Below are positions 1 to 5,708 of a stretch of DNA of 8,990 nucleotides, in pieces. Within the stretch, counting starts at the first letter, position 1, and the number at the start of each line of letters is the position of its first letter. The stretch covers positions 1-8,990 of the forward strand of contig CAMOXP010000043.1 of the NCBI GenBank assembly GCA_946629205.1, given 5' to 3'. The DNA comes from an uncultured Bacillota bacterium. Lineage in GTDB: Bacteria > Bacillota > Clostridia > Peptostreptococcales > Anaerovoracaceae. The notes beneath the pieces were generated by a model. The model saw only the letters and a program-made list of their open reading frames with translations, did no database searches and was not told the origin of the DNA. Both the position numbers and the translations under genes were made by a program.

Positions 1-57
1 CGCAATAAAACCGTTTGAACTTATATCTACATAAATCAACAAAACAGGAGGAATATT

Positions 58-879
58 ATGGACACTGGTACTATCAGCGTATGGGCTTCGAAGCTCGTTG
101 ACATTTGCTCCGCAGTGGGCGTCAAAATCATTCTGGCGCTGCTGATCTTCATCATCGGCCGCATCGTTATCGGCAAGATCCTGAAGGTCTGCGGCAAAAT
201 CAAGGCGTTCGATAAAATCGATGCGGCAGTCAGATCATTCCTGATGAACTTCATCAAGATCGCGCTCTATGTGATCCTGGTCATCTCGATCATCAGCGTA
301 CTGGGCGTGCCGATGGCGTCCGTCATCACCGTGCTGGCTACCTGCGGACTGGCGCTGGGCATGGCGCTGCAGGGCGCGTTGGGCAATCTGGCAGGCGGCA
401 TCATGCTGCTGGTCTTCCGCCCGTTCAACATCGGTGATCTGATCATGAGCGCAGACGCGCAGGGCATCGTCAAGGAGATGAATCTGTTCTACACGGTCAT
501 CACAACACTGGACAATCAGACCATCACTATCCCGAACGGCAATCTGATGGCCGGCAACATCACCAACATGACAAAAGAAGATCTGCGCCGTGTGGATCTG
601 ACCTTCAACGTCAGCGGTGCGGACATCGCAGGCGCACGCAAAGCCATGGTTGATACAATGAAGGCCAACGAGAAGGTTTTGGACGCGCCGGAACCGCCGA
701 TGGCAGAGCCACTCGAGGGCATTCCGGGCGGCATGTCCTTCACAGCGAGAGCATGGGCCAAGACGGAAGATTACTGGGACGTTTATTTCGCTCTGATGGA
801 AGCCATCCCGAACGCGCTCGGCGAAGCAGGCGTTGGCGGACCGCTGCCTGCGTCCATCATTATCAACGAGAACAAATAA
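58..879 (+). CDS. mscS: MscS-family mechanosensitive ion channel
   Basis: Small-conductance mechanosensitive channel of the cytoplasmic membrane, which opens under membrane tension to release solutes during hypo-osmotic shock. The 273-residue length fits the minimal MscS family. Three hydrophobic segments lie at about residues 20-42, 64-84 and 88-118. The third is the Gly/Ala-rich pore helix (GLALGMALQGALGNLAGG, 97-114) and runs into LLVFRPFNIGD (117-127), the usual junction to the cytoplasmic beta domain. IPNGNL (158-163) is the typical beta-domain motif. The C-terminal alpha/beta domain (about 180-265) is also present. The start at 58 is preceded by AGGAGG at 46-51. The gene stands alone on this strand, and a convergent small gene follows. 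The family call is secure. The exact MscS paralogue is not, because clostridial genomes often carry several. Confidence 0.95.
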   Translation: MDTGTISVWASKLVDICSAVGVKIILALLIFIIGRIVIGKILKVCGKIKAFDKIDAAVRSFLMNFIKIALYVILVISIISVLGVPMASVITVLATCGLALGMALQGALGNLAGGIMLLVFRPFNIGDLIMSADAQGIVKEMNLFYTVITTLDNQTITIPNGNLMAGNITNMTKEDLRRVDLTFNVSGADIAGARKAMVDTMKANEKVLDAPEPPMAEPLEGIPGGMSFTARAWAKTEDYWDVYFALMEAIPNALGEAGVGGPLPASIIINENK

Positions 880-902
880 GCTCCTGATGCAAAAGCAGGA
901 GC
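880..902 (+). terminator. Possible weak hairpin terminator after the MscS gene
   Basis: Directly after the stop codon, GCTCCTG (880-886) pairs with CAGGAGC (896-902) across a 9-nt loop. No T-run follows, so it may be only an RNA 3' end structure. A second small dyad, TCTGAA...TTCAGA, lies at about 918-940, between the convergent genes. Confidence 0.3.
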
Positions 903-946
903 GAGAGCTGTACAATTTCTGAAGCAGGGGGAACTTTCAGAGGAAC

Positions 947-1123
947 CTATTGTTTCCCTTGTCTGCGCATGTTCAGGTAAATGACGGCGAACGCCATGGC
1001 GACAAGCAGGAAGACTCTGCCTTTGTGTTCCACGTCAACGTAGCCAAAGAGCATCAGGGCCACAAAAAACAGGAACCCGAGGGCGACAACAAAAGTAAAG
1101 AAATTGATAAACCGATTTTTCAT
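947..1123 (-). CDS. Small hydrophobic membrane protein (58 aa), function unknown
   Basis: Reading leftward from ATG at 1123-1121 gives 58 residues, MKNRFINFFTFVV... to ...NMRRQGKQ, ending in TAG at 949-947. Two hydrophobic stretches, about residues 6-28 and 36-51, are separated by a short polar turn (GYVDVEHKG). This suggests a two-helix hairpin membrane protein with positively charged ends. AAAGGA lies about 9 nt upstream of the start. A TGCTATAAT extended -10 is read on this strand at 1158-1150, so the gene appears to have its own promoter and a short leader. It converges with the MscS gene across a 67-bp gap. No family is recognised. It could be a small stress or transporter-associated protein, but nothing in the sequence says so. 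Confidence 0.72.
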   Translation of the reverse strand: MKNRFINFFTFVVALGFLFFVALMLFGYVDVEHKGRVFLLVAMAFAVIYLNMRRQGKQ

Positions 1124-1149
1124 ACGCTATGTTCCTTTCGTCTGAAACG

Positions 1150-1158
1150 ATTATAGCA
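1150..1158 (-). promoter_or_regulatory. Extended -10 promoter for the 58-aa membrane protein
   Basis: The minus strand reads TGCTATAAT (1158-1150), a full extended -10 element. A weak -35 (TTTATT) lies 17 nt further upstream. It sits about 26 nt before the start codon at 1123. Confidence 0.6.
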
Positions 1159-1218
1159 GAACAGAGTTGAACAATAAAGTGCGTGATGCTTTTGCATTAA
1201 AGCCGGCAAAAGTTGCGA

Positions 1219-1248
1219 TTGACTAACGTCCCATCAGGATTGTATAGT
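1219..1248 (+). promoter_or_regulatory. Promoter of the riboswitch-FeoA transcript
   Basis: TTGACT at 1219-1224 and TATAGT at 1243-1248 are separated by 18 nt (or TGTATA at 1241-1246 with 16 nt). Transcription would start near 1255, just before the structured leader. This fits a promoter, aptamer, terminator, gene order. Confidence 0.6.
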
Positions 1249-1261
1249 TGACGAAACAGAA

Positions 1262-1358
1262 AGTCATAAGCAGACTCAAATCTGATCAGGCCGACAGGAG
1301 CCGGGCCGTACGCGGCAGCAAATGAGCGTATTGGAAGCACATGAGCGGGACAGTGAGA
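1262..1358 (+). ncRNA. Candidate NiCo (czcD-type) metal-sensing riboswitch
   Basis: The leader resembles the transition-metal NiCo/czcD riboswitch, a four-way junction RNA. Matches to the family as I remember it, in order, are: AAGCAG (1268-1273); a P2 hairpin CTG(A)TC/GACAG (1282-1297); the hallmark AGCCGGGC (1299-1306); a P3 hairpin GCCG-TACG-CGGC (1305-1316) followed by AGC; a P4 helix with GC, ATG and GC pairs (1318-1327 with 1337-1346); and the closing GGGACAG (1347-1353). P1 is short and imperfect (TCAT 1264-1267 with GTGA from 1353). The 3' arm of P4 and the first G of GGGACAG overlap the 5' arm of the following terminator. Ligand-stabilised folding would therefore block termination, making it an ON switch. 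Family members respond to Ni2+/Co2+ and have been reported to respond to Fe2+. The family call is from remembered consensus, not a covariance search. Confidence 0.68.
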
Positions 1359-1379
1359 CCTCGCTTCATGTGCTTTTCT
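1335..1379 (+). terminator. Regulated rho-independent terminator in the FeoA leader
   Basis: AGCACATGAGCG (1336-1347) pairs with CGCTTCATGTGCT (1362-1374), leaving one bulged T, and runs into TTTTCT. It lies between the promoter and the FeoA-like gene. Its left arm is shared with the putative riboswitch P4 helix, as expected for an expression platform. Confidence 0.85.
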
Positions 1380-1429
1380 AATTAGCGGATCCCCGAAGCG
1401 CGCAGCGCGGAAACAGAAAGGAGACTACT

Positions 1430-1642
1430 ATGCAGAAATTATCCAATGCAAAGGCAGGAAAGTACACGGTCAAGTGGATCTTTACGGAACCGGAACTCGT
1501 CAGACTTCTGAAGGAAATCCGGATCGAAGTCGGTGAGGAGATCACAGTCATCAGCAACAGCCGTCTGGGCAGCATCCTGCTCAGATCGAAAGCCGGGCTG
1601 TTCTCGGTAAGCGCAGAGGCAGTTGCCGGGGTCACGGTGTAA
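1430..1642 (+). CDS. feoA: FeoA-domain protein (small SH3-like, iron transport accessory)
   Basis: The 70-residue protein is a single FeoA domain, a cytoplasmic SH3-like beta barrel. FeoA proteins assist the FeoB ferrous-iron permease or occur as C-terminal domains of DtxR-type regulators. The pattern is an N-terminal Leu/Gly/Tyr strand (LSNAKAGKYTVKWI, 4-17), a short helix (ELVRLLKEIRIEVGEEITVI, 22-41), then the strands of SRLGSILLRSKAGLFSVSAEAVAGVTV (44-70). The helix-G-E-I-V signature is typical. It starts at 1430 behind AAAGGAG (1417-1423). No FeoB lies in the window, and the gene appears monocistronic. The probable metal riboswitch upstream supports a role in iron or other divalent-metal homeostasis. 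The gene symbol marks family membership, not proven function. Confidence 0.8.
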   Translation: MQKLSNAKAGKYTVKWIFTEPELVRLLKEIRIEVGEEITVISNSRLGSILLRSKAGLFSVSAEAVAGVTV

Positions 1643-1655
1643 GAACACGTGCGAA

Positions 1656-1692
1656 TCGTAGTTATATGATTGATTTGTAACAAAAACTACGA
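1656..1692. terminator. Inverted repeat between convergent genes
   Basis: TCGTAGTT (1656-1663) pairs with AACTACGA (1685-1692) around a 21-nt loop, and GTTA/TAAC can pair further inside the loop. It lies between the FeoA-like gene and the convergent CoA-transferase and may end transcripts from both sides. Neither strand has a proper T-run, so this is tentative. Confidence 0.35.
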
Positions 1693-1744
1693 CAATCCGA
1701 AGTTCACGCACCGGCCCCGGAGCATTTGCTTACTCGTGAGCTGC

Positions 1745-3094
1745 TTATTCGTCCACGTACGGTGTGTTGAATCTCTCTTCGAACGCCTTGGAGAGGTCGT
1801 CGACGACAGATGGGTGGGCGATGCCGATGAGGGCGCGGGCACGCTCTCTTAAGGTCTTGCCCTTCATGTGGGCGATGCCGTATTCCGTGATGATGTAGTC
1901 GACGTCATAACGGTTCGTGGTGACGGCGGCTCCCTGGTCGATGGTCGGTACGATCTTGGAAATGATCGTGCCGTCTTTTTTGGTTACGATGGATGGCATC
2001 GCGATGATGGAGATGCCTTTGCCGTCTTCAGCTCTTGATGCGCCGCGGACGAAGTCTACCTGTCCGCCGACGCCGGAGAACTGTTTGGTTCCGATGGAAG
2101 CGGCGACGACCTGACCCATGAAGTCGACTTGCAGCGCGGAGTTGATGGAGACCATCTTGTTGTTCTTCGCGATGACGGTCGGGTCGTTGACGTAATCAAC
2201 AGGACGCAGCATGAGCATCGGATTGCGGTCTGCAAAATCATACAGGCGCTTGGTGCCCATCAGGAATGTGACGACGATCTGGCCGCGGTGCAAAGACTTT
2301 TCGGAGCAGTCGATGACGCCTGCTTCGACCAGATCCAGCACGCCGTCTGCGATCATCTCAGAGTGGATGCCCAGATGCTTGTGGTTTTTCAGGGAAGCCA
2401 GTACCGCGTCAGGAATGGCGCCGATACCAAGCTGCAGTGTGGAGCCGTCTTCGATGAGGGACGCGCAGTATTCGCCGATGGCCATTTCCACATCGCCGAC
2501 TTTCGCGGGCTGGGATTCCATCAGCGGCATGTCCATCTCCACGATGGCGTCCAGCTGACTGACATGGATGTGTGTATCGCCGTAAGCGAACGGCATATTG
2601 CTGTTGACCTGCGCAATGACGGTCTTCGCGGAGCGCATGGCCTGGAAGGTGTAGCCTGACTCAACGCCCAGGTTGCAGTAACCCCACTGATCCGGCGGGG
2701 AGACCATGACCAGGCAGACGTCGAAGTTCAGGATGCCGCGCCGCATCCAGATCGGCAGCTCTGAGAAGTAGACCGGGATAACGTCACCGTTGCCGTGGGC
2801 GATGCTGTTTCTGGTGCCGGCTCCGAAGAAGATGCCGTCAAATGTGAAGTTGTCTTTGTATTCCGGATTGGTGTATTCGCCTTTACCGAGGGAGACCATG
2901 TGCGTGATGTGCACGCCGCGGTACGCGTCATGGTTGGCGACCATGGCGTCGATCAGGCCTTCCGGTTCGCAGATGCAGTGACCGAAGATGACGTGATCGT
3001 GTGATTTGATCAGTTTCACGGCCTCTTCAGCAGTGGTTAATTTCTTTTCGTAGTCCTCTCTCCAGTTCATGGGGCTCGGGATTTTATCTGACAT
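1745..3094 (-). CDS. CoA-transferase, butyryl-CoA:acetate / 4-hydroxybutyrate CoA-transferase type
   Basis: Cytoplasmic enzyme that moves CoA between an acyl-CoA and a free carboxylate, typically acetate. It belongs to the acetyl-CoA hydrolase/transferase family (Cat1/Cat2/But/AbfT). The 449-residue length is normal for the Cat2/But group. The N-terminal domain covers about 1-200. The C-terminal domain has QLGIGAIPDAVL (221-232), GIHSEM (242-247) with the likely catalytic Glu246 that forms the glutamyl-CoA thioester, and GVGGQVDFVRGA (341-352), the conserved acyl-CoA-binding loop. The C-terminal HPSVVDDL (427-434) is also typical. An upstream in-frame ATG exists at 3157, but the start at 3094 has AGGAGG just before it and matches the family N-terminus. 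The gene is monocistronic, and no thiolase or crotonase gene is adjacent. Butyryl-CoA and 4-hydroxybutyryl-CoA specificity cannot be separated by eye. Confidence 0.88.
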   Translation of the reverse strand: MSDKIPSPMNWREDYEKKLTTAEEAVKLIKSHDHVIFGHCICEPEGLIDAMVANHDAYRGVHITHMVSLGKGEYTNPEYKDNFTFDGIFFGAGTRNSIAHGNGDVIPVYFSELPIWMRRGILNFDVCLVMVSPPDQWGYCNLGVESGYTFQAMRSAKTVIAQVNSNMPFAYGDTHIHVSQLDAIVEMDMPLMESQPAKVGDVEMAIGEYCASLIEDGSTLQLGIGAIPDAVLASLKNHKHLGIHSEMIADGVLDLVEAGVIDCSEKSLHRGQIVVTFLMGTKRLYDFADRNPMLMLRPVDYVNDPTVIAKNNKMVSINSALQVDFMGQVVAASIGTKQFSGVGGQVDFVRGASRAEDGKGISIIAMPSIVTKKDGTIISKIVPTIDQGAAVTTNRYDVDYIITEYGIAHMKGKTLRERARALIGIAHPSVVDDLSKAFEERFNTPYVDE

Positions 3095-3127
3095 GGTCGT
3101 TCCTCCTGTTCTTGTTTCCTGCGGTTG

Positions 3128-3140
3128 GATTCTAGGAATC
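3128..3140. promoter_or_regulatory. Short dyad in the CoA-transferase leader
   Basis: GATTC (3128-3132), TAG, GAATC (3136-3140) form a perfect 13-bp dyad about 34 bp upstream of the CoA-transferase start. It could be an operator or a small RNA hairpin. No confident promoter for this gene could be picked in the AT-rich stretch 3150-3250. Confidence 0.25.
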
Positions 3141-3252
3141 ATCTTTCTATGAACCATCTGATGTATTCATTTTAGAACATGATGAGGGAGCAGGAAAGAC
3201 GATTTATCGCTTTATTCAGATAATAAATGCACATAAGCATATTTCTGCATGC

Positions 3253-3288
3253 AAAAAAGCATACCGCGTAACTACAGTGCGGTATGCT
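3253..3288 (-). terminator. Rho-independent terminator of the three-gene minus-strand operon
   Basis: On the minus strand a perfect 10-bp stem, AGCATACCGC / GCGGTATGCT (3288-3279 with 3267-3258) with an 11-nt loop, is followed by a run of T (3258-3253). It lies 20 bp past the stop of the IMPase-family gene and separates that operon from the CoA-transferase. Confidence 0.9.
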
Positions 3289-3308
3289 GTGTGGTATGAC
3301 TGTTGCGA

Positions 3309-4142
3309 TCAGCCGCGGCGGAACTGGCTGACGGCGTTCGGCCGTCCGCAGAGAATGGTTGGTTTGCCTTTGTACGAAAGGGGGCTGCCGTCGAGATTCA
3401 TGACAACGCAGCCGGTCTCTTCGGCGATGAGTTTGCCCGCGGCGAAATCCCAGGCGGAAAGGCTCAGTTCCGCATACAGTCCGAACCTGCCGCATGCGGT
3501 CCAACAGCAGTCCAGGGTGGCTGAACCTGTGCGCCGCACATCGGCCGACAGCTCGTAGAGCTTTTGGGCGAGCTGGAAGGTCGGGCCGTTTGTGGAATCG
3601 TCGTAGGGAGCAGTCCCGAATACAGTGATCTCGTTTTCGATGGATGCGTTAAAGACCGGAAGGAGCTTGCCGTTCAGACAGGAGCCGGAGCCTTTGCGTG
3701 CGCTGAAAAGTTCGTCCCGGTAGGGATCGTAGACAACGCCGATCTGCGCTTCTCCGTCCACTGTCATGGCGATGGAGGTGCAGGAGTGGCGGTTGCCGTG
3801 TACGAAATTGGCTGTCCCGTCGATGGGGTCGATGATGAAGCAGACGCCGCGCAGACCGGGATCCGCTGCGTCGCCCGTCGTCAGATCGTCATCGGAAATG
3901 ATAACATCAGAAAGGGAAGGGATGCTTTCTTCCACCAGGAAGCGGCATCCGGGAACAATCTTCATCAGCTCAGTCATGAGCATCTGCTGGATCGCCAGGT
4001 CCATGGACGTGACCATGTCCCGCCGTCCGGTTTTGGTCGTAACCCTCACATCGCGGAGAGCCGTGTCCTCTGCGTTCAGTATCATTTGGCCGGCCGCAAG
4101 GGCCAGTTTCTCGATTTGCTTTTGTATCTCTTCGTGATTCAT
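3309..4142 (-). CDS. Inositol monophosphatase-family phosphatase
   Basis: Mg2+-dependent sugar/nucleotide phosphatase of the IMPase/FBPase/CysQ superfamily, 277 residues, a normal family length. Metal-site residues are visible: Glu71-Glu72 (LVEES), motif A DPIDGTANFVHG (105-116) with Asp105 and Asp108, and motif B WDFAAGKLIAEETG (231-244) with Asp232. Likely substrates are inositol-1-phosphate, 3'-phosphoadenosine 5'-phosphate or fructose-1,6-bisphosphate. The motifs do not distinguish them. The start at 4142 has only a weak ribosome binding site (AGAGAAA) and lies 29 bp after the XpaC-like gene, which suggests co-transcription. A strong terminator follows. The link to the two upstream zinc-ribbon membrane proteins is positional only. 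Confidence 0.9.
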   Translation of the reverse strand: MNHEEIQKQIEKLALAAGQMILNAEDTALRDVRVTTKTGRRDMVTSMDLAIQQMLMTELMKIVPGCRFLVEESIPSLSDVIISDDDLTTGDAADPGLRGVCFIIDPIDGTANFVHGNRHSCTSIAMTVDGEAQIGVVYDPYRDELFSARKGSGSCLNGKLLPVFNASIENEITVFGTAPYDDSTNGPTFQLAQKLYELSADVRRTGSATLDCCWTACGRFGLYAELSLSAWDFAAGKLIAEETGCVVMNLDGSPLSYKGKPTILCGRPNAVSQFRRG

Positions 4143-4171
4143 AGTTTCTCTGTTGTTCCGCTTGAATGCTT

Positions 4172-4939
4172 TTATTTTGTCTTAACCTGCATGGTGAAAT
4201 CAGGCTGCGCCAATCCTTCGAGTTTCAGTATGTTCTCGAGAGCAGTGATATCAGTTGAAATATCGAACAGGCCTTCTGTGGAGATCCTGTTGTAGATATT
4301 GGTAAATGCGTCATCCAGAAGATCGATGGATTCAGCCAGCTGTTTTTTGGCGTTCATCTGCTCAGGGTCGAGGTCTTCCAATGTGCAGAGAACACCGTAC
4401 TGTTCAACGGCCGCGGCGGTCTTTGGAAGATAGTATTCAATGAAGCGATCGTAGTCGTCACGGTCTTCCGGATCCTTGGCGTATTTTGTGAGGATCTTGT
4501 CTGTCAGATCCCGGATCTTCGCGGCGCTGTTCAGGCTGGCTTTTGTGCCCGTGCCGCTTTTGATGTTTTCCAAAGCCTCGTCGAGCTGATAGAGCCACAT
4601 TTTACGGGCGGCATCGATCCGCTTGAAGGATTCCAGCGGCTTGCCGCAGTAGAAGCAGAAACTGATATCAGATGGAACTTCCTTGCCGCAGAAGGGGCAT
4701 TCCATGGGGTCACCGTGCTCCGCCGGATCGTATTTTGGTTCCGGCGGTTCGGCTTTTGGCTTGCGCTTGGCGGATTTTCCCGGGAACCCCTTGCCGAAAA
4801 TGAAATAGAAAGCGGCAAGATAAAAAATGATCGCAAGCGCGGCATGACTTCCCATCAGCCAGCAAAGACCGATGAACAGCAGGAGGATGATCAGTGCTAT
4901 TTTGCCTTTTCCAAATGGTTTTGTATCTTGGTTACTCAT
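4172..4939 (-). CDS. Zinc-ribbon membrane protein with XpaC-like C-terminal domain
   Basis: 255-residue protein. Two adjacent membrane segments (about 12-30 and 33-49) are followed by a basic/Pro-rich linker (51-75). A zinc ribbon, CPFC...CFYC, has Cys81, Cys84, Cys95 and Cys98. The helical C-terminal region (about 105-240) resembles the XpaC family (5-bromo-4-chloroindolyl phosphate hydrolysis protein): YYLPKTAAAVEQYGVL (169-184), ESIDLLDDAFTNIYNRI (203-219) and FDISTDITALENILKLEGL (225-243). XpaC-family proteins are often found beside TelA-type toxic-anion-resistance proteins, and their biochemical role is unclear. The protein probably sits in the cytoplasmic membrane with the ribbon and helical domain inside. 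AGGA precedes the start. It lies 15 bp downstream of another zinc-ribbon membrane protein, and no telA is in the window. Confidence 0.75.
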   Translation of the reverse strand: MSNQDTKPFGKGKIALIILLLFIGLCWLMGSHAALAIIFYLAAFYFIFGKGFPGKSAKRKPKAEPPEPKYDPAEHGDPMECPFCGKEVPSDISFCFYCGKPLESFKRIDAARKMWLYQLDEALENIKSGTGTKASLNSAAKIRDLTDKILTKYAKDPEDRDDYDRFIEYYLPKTAAAVEQYGVLCTLEDLDPEQMNAKKQLAESIDLLDDAFTNIYNRISTEGLFDISTDITALENILKLEGLAQPDFTMQVKTK

Positions 4940-4954
4940 AGTCGTTGTTCCTGT

Positions 4955-5608
4955 TTATTCGTTTGCGTCTGTGTTCTCTGTTTCCGGAGTTTCAGGGGAT
5001 TCTGAGGGTTCCGCAGCTGATGCGTCGGTGACGTCAGTGGCTTCGGTGCTTTCTGTTTCCGTTGGTTCTTCTGTCTCCACCGGTTCTTCTGAAACAAGTT
5101 CGAAGAAAGCGCTGCCGTAATCGATGACAACGATCTGGCCCGCTTTCAGCTTATAACCTCTGACCATGGAATAGATATGAGCAATGGCGAGGGACTGGTA
5201 ATCGCCGGTATACTTTTTCTTCGCGTCCTCCATCGTCTCGTAGATGTCGACATCCACGTAACTTTCGCCTTCAGCCGGATAAATGTTATATCTTCCTTCC
5301 GGAAGCTCGGAGTCTTCGCCGACAACATATGTCCCGGTCAGCTCGATGCCGGCGCGCTCGACCTCAACAGCTTCTTTCTCATAGTTGTCTATATTCCGGT
5401 AGGGGTTCTGGGACGCGATCGCCCAGCCAATGGTCAGCACAATGCAAAGGCATGCCAGTATGATTGAAGAAATCTTGTATCTCTTCGCTTGTGCCTTTGC
5501 CTTTTCAAGGGCTGCAGGGTTTTTCTTTTTCTTGACGACTTTCGCTCCGCACTCGCCGCAGAAGGTTGCATCCTCCGGCAGAGTGGCGCCACATTTTTCA
5601 CAAATCAT
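4955..5608 (-). CDS. Zinc-ribbon single-pass membrane protein with acidic Ser/Thr/Glu/Pro tail
   Basis: 217-residue protein. An N-terminal zinc ribbon, MICEKCG...FCGECG, has Cys3, Cys6, Cys17 and Cys20. A Lys-rich, probably cytoplasmic linker (23-45) and one membrane helix (about 47-65) follow. Next comes an extracytoplasmic domain (about 68-172) with LTGTYVVGEDSELPEGRYNIY (90-110) and ADGQ-like GYKLKAGQIVVIDYGSAFFELV (151-172). The repeated 'value-by-degree' look suggests a small beta-rich sensor or binding module. The last 45 residues are low-complexity Glu/Thr/Ser/Pro. The inside-zinc-ribbon, outside-domain layout is common in Firmicutes proteins of unknown function. AAAGGAA precedes the start, and the gene is first in the apparent operon with the XpaC-like and IMPase genes, behind an extended -10 promoter. 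No specific function can be given. Confidence 0.75.
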   Translation of the reverse strand: MICEKCGATLPEDATFCGECGAKVVKKKKNPAALEKAKAQAKRYKISSIILACLCIVLTIGWAIASQNPYRNIDNYEKEAVEVERAGIELTGTYVVGEDSELPEGRYNIYPAEGESYVDVDIYETMEDAKKKYTGDYQSLAIAHIYSMVRGYKLKAGQIVVIDYGSAFFELVSEEPVETEEPTETESTEATDVTDASAAEPSESPETPETENTDANE

Positions 5609-5651
5609 GGTTCAGTTCCTTTCCGGTTGTCTATATTTTTTCGCGAATACA

Positions 5652-5660
5652 ATTATACCA
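5652..5660 (-). promoter_or_regulatory. Extended -10 promoter of the zinc-ribbon/XpaC/IMPase operon
   Basis: The minus strand reads TGGTATAAT (5660-5652), about 44 nt before the start codon at 5608. The -35 region is poor. It faces away from the plus-strand promoter at 5676-5684, and a shared dyad lies between them. Confidence 0.65.
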
Positions 5661-5662
5661 AA

Positions 5663-5679
5663 AGCATTCCGGCAATGCT
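5663..5679. promoter_or_regulatory. Dyad between divergent promoters, possible operator
   Basis: AGCATT (5663-5668), CCGGC, AATGCT (5674-5679) form a 17-bp dyad lying exactly between the two divergent extended -10 elements. It touches the first base of the plus-strand TATAAT. A protein bound here could control both transcription units. No regulator is recognised. Confidence 0.4.
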
Positions 5680-5684
5680 ATAAT
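5676..5684 (+). promoter_or_regulatory. Extended -10 promoter of the B3/B4-domain gene
   Basis: TGCTATAAT lies at 5676-5684 without a recognisable -35. Transcription would begin near 5691, giving a leader of under 20 nt that contains the AAGGAGG at 5696-5702. Confidence 0.65.
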
Positions 5685-5708
5685 GAGAAAAAAACAAGGA
5701 GGACGTAG

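Noticed and set aside
235..915. 226-aa minus-strand frame opposite the MscS gene
   Set aside because: It is a shadow of the real plus-strand MscS gene: His/Asp/Arg/Cys-rich composition, no ribosome binding site and no recognisable domain.
950..1156. 68-aa plus-strand frame
   Set aside because: It is antisense to the 58-aa membrane protein, which has a better ribosome binding site, promoter and composition. This frame is polar, Lys/Glu/His-rich and lacks a ribosome binding site.
1262..1358. T-box, SAM, c-di-GMP, glycine or cobalamin riboswitch in the FeoA leader
   Set aside because: Their hallmark sequences, such as GGGTGG(T)ACCGCG for T-box or the cobalamin box, are absent. The GCCGGGC/GGGACAG combination fits NiCo better.
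2129..2659. 176-aa plus-strand frame inside the CoA-transferase
   Set aside because: It is antisense to a clearly conserved enzyme, and its His/Asp/Val-rich composition is typical of shadow frames.
3095..3157. Longer N-terminus for the CoA-transferase (start at 3157)
   Set aside because: The extra 21 residues include the AGGAGG ribosome binding site of the ATG at 3094 and do not match the family N-terminus.
3150..3250. Promoter of the CoA-transferase gene
   Set aside because: Several AT-rich -10-like strings exist, but none has a matching -35 or TG extension, so no site could be assigned.
3564..4295. 243-aa plus-strand frame over the IMPase and XpaC-like genes
   Set aside because: It spans two real minus-strand genes and their junction, has no start signals, and its protein composition is shadow-like.
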